From NCBI GenBank assembly GCA_019244415.1, contig JAFASN010000030.1, positions 1 through 64,000 on the forward strand: DNA of 64,000 nucleotides. The letters run 5' to 3'. The notes under the pieces were generated by a model. That model searched no databases, had not been told where the DNA came from, and saw only the letters and a list, made by a program, of their open reading frames with translations. The DNA comes from Verrucomicrobiota bacterium (GTDB lineage Bacteria; Verrucomicrobiota; Verrucomicrobiia; Chthoniobacterales; UBA10450). Made by a program: the position numbers and the translations under genes. This document shows positions 16,635 through 24,352 of the stretch, piece after piece; positions within the stretch are counted from its first letter, which is position 1; each line of letters opens with the position of its first letter.

Positions 16635-17750
16635 ATGGCGAGCACCCGTTCGACGTTGCAGCCTCCGCTCGAAAAGCACTCTGCAACAACGCTTGAGCAG
16701 CGGTACTTCGTTTCGGCTCAGCTTTTCGCCAGAGAACAGCAAGAGATTTTCGCCCGATCGTGGTTGCTCGCCGGCCACGTCAATGACATCCCGAACCCCG
16801 GAGATTACTTTCTCGCGAACGTCGCCGGTGAAAGCCTCATCATTGTCCGCGACGCGACCGCCGACGTCCGCGCCTGCTACAACGTTTGTCGCCATCGCGG
16901 AACGCGCATCTGTGAAAACGAAAGCGGCAGCGTGCGCATACTACAATGCCCATACCACAACTGGAGCTACGGATTAGATGGCCGGCTCCTCGCCGCTCCG
17001 CATATGGATGAAGTAACCGGGTTCTCCAAAGACGAGTACTCGTTGGCCCAAGTAAACGTCGGAGTCTGGGAAGGTTTTATTTTCGTTAGCCTTGAGCCGG
17101 ATCAACTGCCACTTAGCGATTGGTTCGCACCGCTGACCGGCAAGTTCTCGCCCTGGAACCTTGCCCGACTTAATTGCGTTAGAAGGATTACTTACGATGT
17201 GCGCGCGAACTGGAAGCTGATCTTCCAGAACTACTCGGAGTGCTACCATTGTCCGGGTGTGCATCCGGCGCTGTCAAAGCTCACGCCCTATGATTCAGCG
17301 GAGAATGATCTGTGCGAAGGACCATTCCTTGGTGGATTCATGCCCATCAGGCGCGGCCACAGTTTGACTTTGAGCGGCAATGCCTCTGCCCGGCCAGTCG
17401 GCGACGTTCCCTCTGAGTACAACCATCGCGTACTCTACTACTCGATCTTTCCAAACATGCTGCTGAGCATGCATCCCGACTATGTGATGGTGCATCAGGT
17501 TTGGCCACGTGCCACTGATCGCACGCTGATCTTCTGCGATTGGCTGTTCCATCCCAACGCAGCGGGGTCGAGCAATTATAATCCGGAAGATGCGATCGAG
17601 TTCTGGGACATGACCAACAAACAGGACTGGCACGTTTGCGAACTCAGCCAGCAGGGCATCGCGTCGCGCGCCTACAAACCGGGGCCGTACTCATCCCGCG
17701 AAAGCATTCCCGCCGCATGGGACCGTGAATACCTGCGACACATGAGCTAA
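16635..17750 (+). CDS. Rieske non-heme iron oxygenase, alpha subunit
   Basis: The 371-residue oxygenase has a Rieske [2Fe-2S] domain with C85-x-H87 (CRHRGT) and C105-x2-H108 (CPYHNWSYG). A catalytic domain follows with NYSECYHCPGVHP, where H205 and H210 are expected iron ligands. The position that is usually the electron-relaying Asp (three before the first His) is Glu202, as in CntA-type carnitine monooxygenases. That points to a quaternary-amine or related substrate rather than an aromatic ring, though this is inference. No reductase or ferredoxin gene is adjacent. Its last 4 bases overlap the end of the convergent downstream gene. Confidence 0.92.
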   Translation: MASTRSTLQPPLEKHSATTLEQRYFVSAQLFAREQQEIFARSWLLAGHVNDIPNPGDYFLANVAGESLIIVRDATADVRACYNVCRHRGTRICENESGSVRILQCPYHNWSYGLDGRLLAAPHMDEVTGFSKDEYSLAQVNVGVWEGFIFVSLEPDQLPLSDWFAPLTGKFSPWNLARLNCVRRITYDVRANWKLIFQNYSECYHCPGVHPALSKLTPYDSAENDLCEGPFLGGFMPIRRGHSLTLSGNASARPVGDVPSEYNHRVLYYSIFPNMLLSMHPDYVMVHQVWPRATDRTLIFCDWLFHPNAAGSSNYNPEDAIEFWDMTNKQDWHVCELSQQGIASRAYKPGPYSSRESIPAAWDREYLRHMS

Positions 17751-19168
17751 CGAAACGCAGCCGAAGCTGGCGAGAGCCACAAGGTGTAGTACGAATGGTT
17801 AAGCGCGGCGTTTTGTTGCGGCTGCCATCCCATGGCAAGCAATGTTTCTTCAAACACCGGCGTCGGAACATAGCTTCGGACCGCGATCACAGCCGGCGCA
17901 TTTTCAATTTCGCGCTTGAGCATAGGCGGCAACTGGCGGGGCCAGTTTCCCTGAACAGCGTTCGTGTCCAACTGGAAGAAGAGTGACTCGCCCACATATC
18001 CCGTGGCGCGGTACGCGATGGTCGGGTCTTGTGGTGAAATGGCGTGGAACGCGCGCCCGACGGCAACGGCGGCACCATAGTGCGGGTCACCGCTTCGAAG
18101 ACGAAGAAGAGCGATGTCTCTCTGCACCTGATAGAGGAATGAGACGACAATAAGAGCAGCTATCGTTGCCGCCGCAGCCCCTTGCCACGTTGCTGAGAGC
18201 GAGCTGATCCAGGTCTTTATTGCCTCAAGTCGCGCAAGAAAGAGTGCTGTGATCGCCAGATAAACAGGCAAAAGCGAATTGTAAGAACCGCCGGCTTTGC
18301 ACAGCGTCCATATCGAAGCGGGCAGCAGCACAATTAGCGCAGCGAGTGCCCAACGCTCGCGCTCACCCGGAGGCACGCGCGATGAGCGGAGCGCCAGCAG
18401 AGCCGGTAGCAAAACCGGAAACGTGGCGAATAGATAGATCACGATGGCCGGCGCGCGCTCCGGACGCACTTCGATAGATGCTGGCACGGTTACTATCGCG
18501 TGGAACGTGGCGGGCCAAATCGATGCCAGCGCGACAAGTGTGAGGGCGAGACAAACCGGCAGTAGCGCTGCTCTGGACACTGCTTGCAGTTGCAACCCAC
18601 GTGGCAAAAGCGCCAGATACACGAGCGGAATGATGCTGAAAGCCGCGGCAGTCTGCTTGAAGAGCATGGCAGCGACGAGAAGTACAGCTGCCCAGCCGGC
18701 GTTGCGCCGAGCGAAAAGCCAGATCGCAACACTGGCCAGGAGCAACGCTGTGCTGTCCGGCTGCACGACCAGGAAGATCAGGTCGGCGCGCAAACAGCTG
18801 GCGTAAAACAGAAGAACACCGAAGACGATTCTCGCAATCGAGAAGGGGTGGACGAAAATGCGCGCCAGAAATAACGACAGCGCAAACCCGGTGCACGAGA
18901 GAACAAACCTCGCCGCCGGAATGCTCAGGCCGGTGAGGCGAAACAGCGCAGCCAGGCTCGCGGTCAGCAGCGGGCCATAGATGTGCGTCGCGTGCGGCGC
19001 AGCATAGACAGGGAGCCGCAGGTTCATGCGCACTGCCTCCATGGCAATGGCCGGTTCCCACGGCGTGATCGCCGCTGTTTGACTCAACCGAGCGACGACC
19101 GCTGAGCAGACTGCGATTGCAATGGGCGCGGCCGCTATCGCGAACGGTAGCCGCATGCCCCAGCGCAT
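17747..19168 (-). CDS. Polytopic membrane protein, GT39/ArnT-like glycosyltransferase candidate
   Basis: The 473-residue protein has about eleven hydrophobic helices. A periplasmic loop after helix 1 contains PWEPAIAMEAVRMNLRLPVY and then the AAPHATHIYGPLL segment. This layout, an acidic residue and a YGPL-type motif in the first loop, is seen in GT-C glycosyltransferases using lipid-linked sugars. The C-terminal 110 residues are soluble and end in YYTLWLSPASAAFR. The donor and acceptor are unknown. It lies 10 bases downstream of sod on the same strand and may be cotranscribed with it. Confidence 0.65.
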   Translation of the reverse strand: MRWGMRLPFAIAAAPIAIAVCSAVVARLSQTAAITPWEPAIAMEAVRMNLRLPVYAAPHATHIYGPLLTASLAALFRLTGLSIPAARFVLSCTGFALSLFLARIFVHPFSIARIVFGVLLFYASCLRADLIFLVVQPDSTALLLASVAIWLFARRNAGWAAVLLVAAMLFKQTAAAFSIIPLVYLALLPRGLQLQAVSRAALLPVCLALTLVALASIWPATFHAIVTVPASIEVRPERAPAIVIYLFATFPVLLPALLALRSSRVPPGERERWALAALIVLLPASIWTLCKAGGSYNSLLPVYLAITALFLARLEAIKTWISSLSATWQGAAAATIAALIVVSFLYQVQRDIALLRLRSGDPHYGAAVAVGRAFHAISPQDPTIAYRATGYVGESLFFQLDTNAVQGNWPRQLPPMLKREIENAPAVIAVRSYVPTPVFEETLLAMGWQPQQNAALNHSYYTLWLSPASAAFR

Positions 19169-19178
19169 TCGCGCGCGG

Positions 19179-19784
19179 TCAGGCGCCGTACTTTTTGGCT
19201 ACTTCGTCCCAGTTGACCACGTTCCACCACGCTTTGAGGTAGTCGGGGCGGCGGTTCTGGTACTTAAGGTAATAGGCGTGTTCCCAGACATCGACGCCGA
19301 GCAATGGTGTGTTGCCATCCATTAACGGCGAATCCTGGTTCGGCGTGGAAACGATTTCCAGTTTGCCATTCTTGTTTTTGATCAGCCATGCCCACCCGCT
19401 GCCGAAACGACCGCCGGCCGCGGCAGCGAATTTCTCCTTGAATTGATCGAAGCTGCCGAACGTACTTTTGATCTCTTCTGCGAGTTTGCCCGTGGGCTCG
19501 CCGCCTTTGCCCGGACCCATGATCTTCCAGAAGAACGAGTGGTTCGCATGCCCGCCGCCGTTATTACGCACAGTCGTGCGGATCGCCTCCGGGACAGCGT
19601 TAAGATTGCGGATCAAGTCTTCGACGGATTTGCTGGCGAGCTCGGGATGATCCTTGAGCGCGTTGTTGACGTTTGTGATGTAAGCCTGGTGATGTTTGTC
19701 GTGATGAATTTCCATCGTGCGCGCATCGATGTGCGGCTCGAGTGCGTCGTATGGGTATGGAAGTTTCGGTAGTTCGTAAGCCAT
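19179..19784 (-). CDS. Superoxide dismutase, Fe/Mn family
   Basis: The 201-residue enzyme converts superoxide to oxygen and hydrogen peroxide. Metal ligands are visible in [13 protein letters not shown] (first His), [11 protein letters not shown] (second His) and [17 protein letters not shown] (Asp and third His). [11 protein letters not shown] and WNVVNWDEV are further signatures. The [10 protein letters not shown] and SPLMDG pattern resembles manganese-preferring members, but metal choice cannot be settled by eye. There is no signal peptide, so it should be cytoplasmic. Confidence 0.96.
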   Translation of the reverse strand: MAYELPKLPYPYDALEPHIDARTMEIHHDKHHQAYITNVNNALKDHPELASKSVEDLIRNLNAVPEAIRTTVRNNGGGHANHSFFWKIMGPGKGGEPTGKLAEEIKSTFGSFDQFKEKFAAAAGGRFGSGWAWLIKNKNGKLEIVSTPNQDSPLMDGNTPLLGVDVWEHAYYLKYQNRRPDYLKAWWNVVNWDEVAKKYGA

Positions 19785-19892
19785 GCTCTCACTTAGGGCG
19801 CGAAGAGCGACGCGTCAACGGGCGTGAGTACGAGGCCCAATCAGCGGGATTGATTTTAGCGGTGCCTTAATGAAAACTGCCGTGGAAAAGGA

Positions 19893-21830
19893 ATGCAGCA
19901 CGTCACAGCTTTCTCGGTCCCGCAAACACTGCCGGCTGCGCCACCCGCGGCGCGCAAGCCTCAGCTGTGGATTCTCAATAGCTGGCGCGACCTCATCCTT
20001 TATGTCTGCACGCCGCTGCTGATCGTCCCGATTTTCCTCATCGCGCAGTCACGCTGGAGCGCGGAAAATATTTACCTGTTCGTGGCGGCGTTCGGCGCGA
20101 TGGGACACCATCTGCCGGGGATGATCCGCGCTTACGGCGATCGGGCGCTGTTTGAGCGGTTCAAATGGCGCTTTATCATCGCGCCGGCTTTTCTCGTACT
20201 TGTCTGCGCGACCTTTTTCTTTTGGGACCTGAAAGGCATCGTGCTGGTCGCATTTGTGTGGGGCGTCTGGCACGGAATGATGCAGACTTACGGCTTCTGC
20301 CGAATCTACGATGCGAAGGTCGGCTCGTTTCGGGCAATGACGCGACGGCTGGATTTTGCTCTTTGCGGCGTCTGGTTCGCGGCCGCGGTTTTACTCTCGC
20401 CCCAACGAATGACAGACACGCTGGAGAGTTACTACTCATCGGGCGCGCCGTTTATCTCGCCCGCGGTGCTGCACGGCGCGCAGCAGGTGGTCGCTGCAAT
20501 AGCAATCATCGTGACCTCTCTTTTCCTGGCAAACTTCATCTGGATGTGCATGCGTGGTTCAAGACCGAACCCGGTGAAGCTTGTCCTGCTCGCGACCAGC
20601 ATTTCGTTTTGGTGGTACTGCAATAACATCGTGGCCAGCATTCTTGTGGGCGTGGCGCTTTTCGAAGTCTTCCACGACGTGCAGTACCTCTCGCTTGTCT
20701 GGATTTACAATCGTAAACGGGTGGAGACGGACAGCTCTATCGGCGGTTTCATGCGATTTGTCTTCCGGCGTAGCGGGTCGCTGGTCGGGCTTTATATCGG
20801 GCTCATTTTCGCCTACGGCGCGCTCGGTTATTACAAGTCGAGCGTCAGCATTGAAGCCGTGAAGCGCATCCTCACCGGCGTAGTCACAGCGTCAGCGCTG
20901 CTGCATTTCTACTACGATGGGTTCATCTGGAAAGTACGCGAGAAATCAACGCGGCAATCTCTCGGCATCACCGGCGGAACGGCGGACATTTCGCTGGGCG
21001 GTTTCCTGCCCGGATGGGCGTTGCATGGGGCAAAATGGGTGGCGGCTTTCGTTATTCCCCTTGGGGCGCTCTGGTTTTGGCAGGTGCGCGTGGGCCGGAG
21101 TGACGTGGACCGGCTGGGGATGATCGTGGCCGATTTGCCGACGAGCGCGCGTGCTCATGTGAACTACGGCAACGCCTTGCAAACTGCCGGTCGGGTGGAC
21201 CAGGCAGCGGAGCAGTTCTCTACCGCGTTGCAAATCAATCCCGGCTCGGCCAAGACGCACGCCAGCCTTGCCGAGATGCTGGCCGCGAAAAGCGATCTAA
21301 ACGGCGCCCGCAGAGAATTTGAAGAAGCGGTGCGGCTCGATCCTTCCGACGCCGAGTTTCACTCTGGCTACGCTTATGTTCTCGACCAGCTCGGACTCGA
21401 AGATCAGGCGCGCGCTGAATGCGAAGCAGCAGTGCGGCTCGCACCCGCCTCAGCTCAGGCCTGGTATAGCTACGGCCAGTTCTCCGAAAAACACGGCAAG
21501 CTTGGCGATGCGATCCCCCAGTACCGGCAGGCGCTAAAGGTTGATCCACACATGCTTGATGCTCATCTCGATCTCGCCACTGCGCTGCTTTCCCAAGGAA
21601 ACCTGGACGAAGCAAAGCCGCACTTCGAAGAAGCGACACGCCTCGATCCGAAGCTGGCTCAGCCGCACAATTACCTCGGCGAAGTACTAATGCGACAGGG
21701 CAAAATCAACGAAGCGATTCCGCAGTTTGAAGCAGCGCTGCGTCTGCATCCGGATTTCCCAGAGGCGGAAGAGAACCTTCGCGCCGCCAAAGAAAACCAG
21801 ACGCAGTTCGTCTCGCAACCGCCAAACTGA
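19893..21830 (+). CDS. Membrane protein with C-terminal TPR repeats
   Basis: The 645-residue protein has two halves. Residues about 30-400 form roughly nine transmembrane helices, with charged loop motifs such as GMIRAYGDRALFERFKWRF and FEVFHDVQYLSLVWIYNRKR. Residues about 410-640 are six tandem TPR units (for example VNYGNALQTAGRVDQAAEQF, HASLAEMLAAKSDLNGARRE), likely a protein-binding platform. The His residues in the membrane half (MGHHLPG, VWHGMMQ, FHDVQYL) could bind a metal or substrate. I do not recognise a characterised homologue. It is convergent with shc across a 110-base gap. Confidence 0.75.
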   Translation: MQHVTAFSVPQTLPAAPPAARKPQLWILNSWRDLILYVCTPLLIVPIFLIAQSRWSAENIYLFVAAFGAMGHHLPGMIRAYGDRALFERFKWRFIIAPAFLVLVCATFFFWDLKGIVLVAFVWGVWHGMMQTYGFCRIYDAKVGSFRAMTRRLDFALCGVWFAAAVLLSPQRMTDTLESYYSSGAPFISPAVLHGAQQVVAAIAIIVTSLFLANFIWMCMRGSRPNPVKLVLLATSISFWWYCNNIVASILVGVALFEVFHDVQYLSLVWIYNRKRVETDSSIGGFMRFVFRRSGSLVGLYIGLIFAYGALGYYKSSVSIEAVKRILTGVVTASALLHFYYDGFIWKVREKSTRQSLGITGGTADISLGGFLPGWALHGAKWVAAFVIPLGALWFWQVRVGRSDVDRLGMIVADLPTSARAHVNYGNALQTAGRVDQAAEQFSTALQINPGSAKTHASLAEMLAAKSDLNGARREFEEAVRLDPSDAEFHSGYAYVLDQLGLEDQARAECEAAVRLAPASAQAWYSYGQFSEKHGKLGDAIPQYRQALKVDPHMLDAHLDLATALLSQGNLDEAKPHFEEATRLDPKLAQPHNYLGEVLMRQGKINEAIPQFEAALRLHPDFPEAEENLRAAKENQTQFVSQPPN

Positions 21831-21844
21831 GACTCGTTATCGCG

Positions 21845-21887
21845 AGTACAGTCGAGTCATCCAATAAGTACCGTCACCCGCTGTACT
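21845..21887. repeat. Inverted AGTACAG/CTGTACT pair between convergent genes
   Basis: AGTACAG at 21845-21851 and CTGTACT at 21881-21887 are perfect 7-base inverted arms separated by 29 bases, with a further AAGTACC between them. The pair sits in the gap between two convergent genes. No T-run follows, so it is not a classical terminator. Confidence 0.5.
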
Positions 21888-21941
21888 TTGGGACGTGTTC
21901 CGCCGCTTGAAATCCTGCGTCTCCCGTCGGGAAGGCGCGGT

Positions 21942-23957
21942 TTACGTGCAGCTGAAGAAACTCCGCTGATGTCCGATGCCGCGGCGGTAATTCACATAAG
22001 TGGCAAGCGCGAGCAGCGGAAAATTTTGCCGGTACATGTCGTATTTAAGGTAGAACACCTTCGGAAATCCCGTGCCGGTAATTTCCTTCTCATCCCAGGA
22101 GCCATCACTTTGCTGGGTCGAGAGTAGATAACGCAGACCGCGTTGCACACTCGGCCGATCAAGATCGCCGCAGGCGCACAATCCCATCAGCGCCCACGCC
22201 GTTTGTGAGGCGGTACTCGGGCCTTCTCCTTTCACCGACGGATTATCGTAGGTGGCGCAAGTTTCGCCCCAGCCACCGTCCTCATTCTGGCAGCTCTCGA
22301 GCCAGTCGCGCCCGCGTAAAATCCAGTCCTGCGTCATCTCCTGACCGATGGCGCGCAGCCCCCGCAAAACCTGCCATGTGCCATAAATGTAATTCACGCC
22401 CCAGCGACCGTACCACGAGCCATCATCCTCCTGAGTTTCCATGAGATAGCGCAACGCCCGCTCGACTGACTGATCGCGTTTATCGAAATCGATGTAGCCG
22501 AAAAGCTCGAGTGTGCGCGCCGTGAGATCACTGCACGTCGGATCAAGAATCGCGTTGTGATCGGCGAAAGGCATGTTCTCGAGCCAGCCATCGATCACAT
22601 CCTTGTCGAACGCAGCCCAGCCGCCATCGCGACACTGAAAGCTGAGCTGCCACCGGAGTGCGCGGTTGAACATCTCGTGGTAGGCGGCGGCGTCGTTCGG
22701 CTGCACGAGCCGCAGCGCCATCAGTACCATCGCCGTATCATCGGTGTCCGGGTAGTACACGTTGTTGTACTCAAAGGCCCAGCCGCTCGCTTCGGGGTGC
22801 TCGTTGTTCATGGCCCAATCGCCGCGGAAACGCACCTCCTTTTCGAGCAGCCATCGCGCAGCCCGTTGCAGCGCCTCATCCTCGGGTGACACTCCGCTTT
22901 CCGCGAGCGCGATGATGTTGATGGCCGTATCCCAAACCGGCGAGAGACACGGTTGAATGCGGAAATTCCCCGGGTCATCGACAAACAGTGTGGCGAAATC
23001 CTGCTGCGCTTTGATGAACACCGGGTGCGTGGCCGGATAGCCGAGCGCACGCAGTGCGATGAGAGCGTTCAGCATTGCCGGGAAAACGGTGGCAAGACCG
23101 TCGCTCCCCTCGCCGATTCGGTCGAGCATCCAGCGCTCGGCTTCCTCCAGCGCGCGCCGCCGGAACGGCTTCCAGTCGATGCGTTGCAGCACCTTGAGTA
23201 CGTCGTCCGCGCGGAGAAACAAATTGCGCCAGGTGAGTGCGCGCTCGTCACGCGGCAGCCGGAAATCGCGGTGCTCGGTCCCGAGAGGATAAAGCTCGTG
23301 CAGATGCAGCTCGCCCGGCAATTCACGTGTGGGTTTAAAATGATTGATGATGGCGAGAGGCACGAGCATGGCCCGGCTCCAGCTCGACATTTTGTAAATG
23401 TGAAACGGTGACCACGTCGGCAGCAGGATCATCTCGACCGGTATGGTCGGCAGATATTTCCATGGGAATTGTCCTAGCAGCGCGAGGTAAAGCTTGCTGA
23501 ACGTGTTCATGCGCGGGATGCCGCCGAGGCGCAGAATGTTGGCGCGCGCTTCCCGCATGAACGGCAGATCAGTCGAGTACCCGGCGAGCTTTAAGGCAAA
23601 GTACGCCTTGACCGATGCATTGATCTCGCTCGGGCCGCCGAAGTAAATGTTCCAACCACCGTCCGGTAACTGCCGCCGGATGATGTGTTGCGCGCAGCGC
23701 TCCTGGAGCTGCCGATCCACATCGCCCAGCCAGTGCATGTAAAGCACGTAATCAGAGCAAAGCGTACTATCGACAAACAACTCGCCGCACCAGTGGCCAT
23801 CTGGCTTTTGCTGGCGGAGCAGGTTCTCTTGCGCGCGAGAAATGGCGGACGCGATCTGCGGATCGTCCGCGGAGTAGGCGTTTGCGCGTTCCGGTCGCGC
23901 GCTTGGAAGCGAGACCAGGTTTAGAGGTTGAGAGGTTGAGAGGTTCAGAGCCCTCAC
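21942..23957 (-). CDS. shc: Squalene-hopene cyclase
   Basis: The roughly 671-residue enzyme cyclises squalene to hopene/hopanol, the first committed step of hopanoid synthesis. The catalytic DxDD motif is present as PDTDDTAM near residue 404. Repeated QW-type motifs are visible (QKPDGHWCGELF, CQNEDGGWGETC, TQQSDGSWDEKE). Length is normal. The start is odd: no ATG lies before residue 50. The best start is a GTG at 23957 overlapping the stop codon of the upstream gene (GTGA). The first 15 or so residues (RALNLSTSQPLNL) are then encoded by the GAGAGGTTGA-type repeat. A TTG at 23963 is an alternative. Confidence 0.95.
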   Translation of the reverse strand: MRALNLSTSQPLNLVSLPSARPERANAYSADDPQIASAISRAQENLLRQQKPDGHWCGELFVDSTLCSDYVLYMHWLGDVDRQLQERCAQHIIRRQLPDGGWNIYFGGPSEINASVKAYFALKLAGYSTDLPFMREARANILRLGGIPRMNTFSKLYLALLGQFPWKYLPTIPVEMILLPTWSPFHIYKMSSWSRAMLVPLAIINHFKPTRELPGELHLHELYPLGTEHRDFRLPRDERALTWRNLFLRADDVLKVLQRIDWKPFRRRALEEAERWMLDRIGEGSDGLATVFPAMLNALIALRALGYPATHPVFIKAQQDFATLFVDDPGNFRIQPCLSPVWDTAINIIALAESGVSPEDEALQRAARWLLEKEVRFRGDWAMNNEHPEASGWAFEYNNVYYPDTDDTAMVLMALRLVQPNDAAAYHEMFNRALRWQLSFQCRDGGWAAFDKDVIDGWLENMPFADHNAILDPTCSDLTARTLELFGYIDFDKRDQSVERALRYLMETQEDDGSWYGRWGVNYIYGTWQVLRGLRAIGQEMTQDWILRGRDWLESCQNEDGGWGETCATYDNPSVKGEGPSTASQTAWALMGLCACGDLDRPSVQRGLRYLLSTQQSDGSWDEKEITGTGFPKVFYLKYDMYRQNFPLLALATYVNYRRGIGHQRSFFSCT
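23923..23945 (-). repeat. Tandem GAGAGGTTGA-type repeat, right flank of four-helix-bundle gene
   Basis: On the plus strand the unit GAGAGGTT(GA) occurs about three times. It is the inverted counterpart of the repeat at 24328-24352. It lies just downstream of the four-helix-bundle gene and at the same time encodes part of the N-terminus of the squalene-hopene cyclase. Confidence 0.8.
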
Positions 23958-24322
23958 GAGCAAAGCTGCGCGGTACGCAACGCGTTTAGCTGGCGCGAGA
24001 CTGATTCGATCAGGTCGCGAAGCGTTTCTTCGTCGCCAGCTTTCGCGAAACCCAGATCGGCGGCCACGATCAACAAACAGGCAAGCTCCATGAGAGATCC
24101 ATAAGCGATTTGCGAGAAGCGCGCCTGGTCCCTACGGCTGGTTCGGCCCGAGCCTTCCGCCAAGTTCGCCACGAGCGACACAGCAGCGCGATTGATCTGC
24201 GAAGTCAGGCCGTAAAGCTCACGCTGCGGAAAACCATTCGTGACCTGATAAACGTTCTGCACCAGCTCACGCGCGCTCTGCCAGACGCGCAGCTTCTCGA
24301 AAGGATAGGCGTGTCGCGCCAT
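23954..24322 (-). CDS. Four-helix-bundle protein (S23/IVP family)
   Basis: The 122-residue protein has the family signature FEKLRVWQSARELVQNVYQV near the start, followed by YGLTSQINRAAVSLVANLAE and GSGRTSRRDQARFSQIAYGS. This identifies the four-helix-bundle family first found as open frames in 23S rRNA intervening sequences; its relatives include the Avd proteins of diversity-generating retroelements. The cellular role of stand-alone members is not settled. The ATG at 24322 is preferred over a TTG inside the upstream repeat. Its TGA stop overlaps the shc start. The gene is bracketed by inverted short tandem repeats, which suggests it arrived as a cassette. Confidence 0.9.
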   Translation of the reverse strand: MARHAYPFEKLRVWQSARELVQNVYQVTNGFPQRELYGLTSQINRAAVSLVANLAEGSGRTSRRDQARFSQIAYGSLMELACLLIVAADLGFAKAGDEETLRDLIESVSRQLNALRTAQLCS

Positions 24323-24327
24323 TGTTC

Positions 24328-24352
24328 TTCTCAACTTCTCAACCTCTCAACC
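24328..24352 (+). repeat. Tandem TCTCAACT/C repeat, left flank of four-helix-bundle gene
   Basis: On the plus strand TTCTCAAC-TTCTCAACC-TCTCAACC reads as three units. On the minus strand it is GGTTGAGAGGTTGAGAAG, the inverse of 23923-23945. The hpnH stop codon (TGA, 24347-24349) lies inside it, and the repeat ends 5 bases before the four-helix-bundle ATG. Confidence 0.8.

Noticed and set aside
23954-24322. Four-helix-bundle gene as an Avd protein of a diversity-generating retroelement
   Set aside because: No reverse transcriptase, template repeat or variable target gene is nearby.
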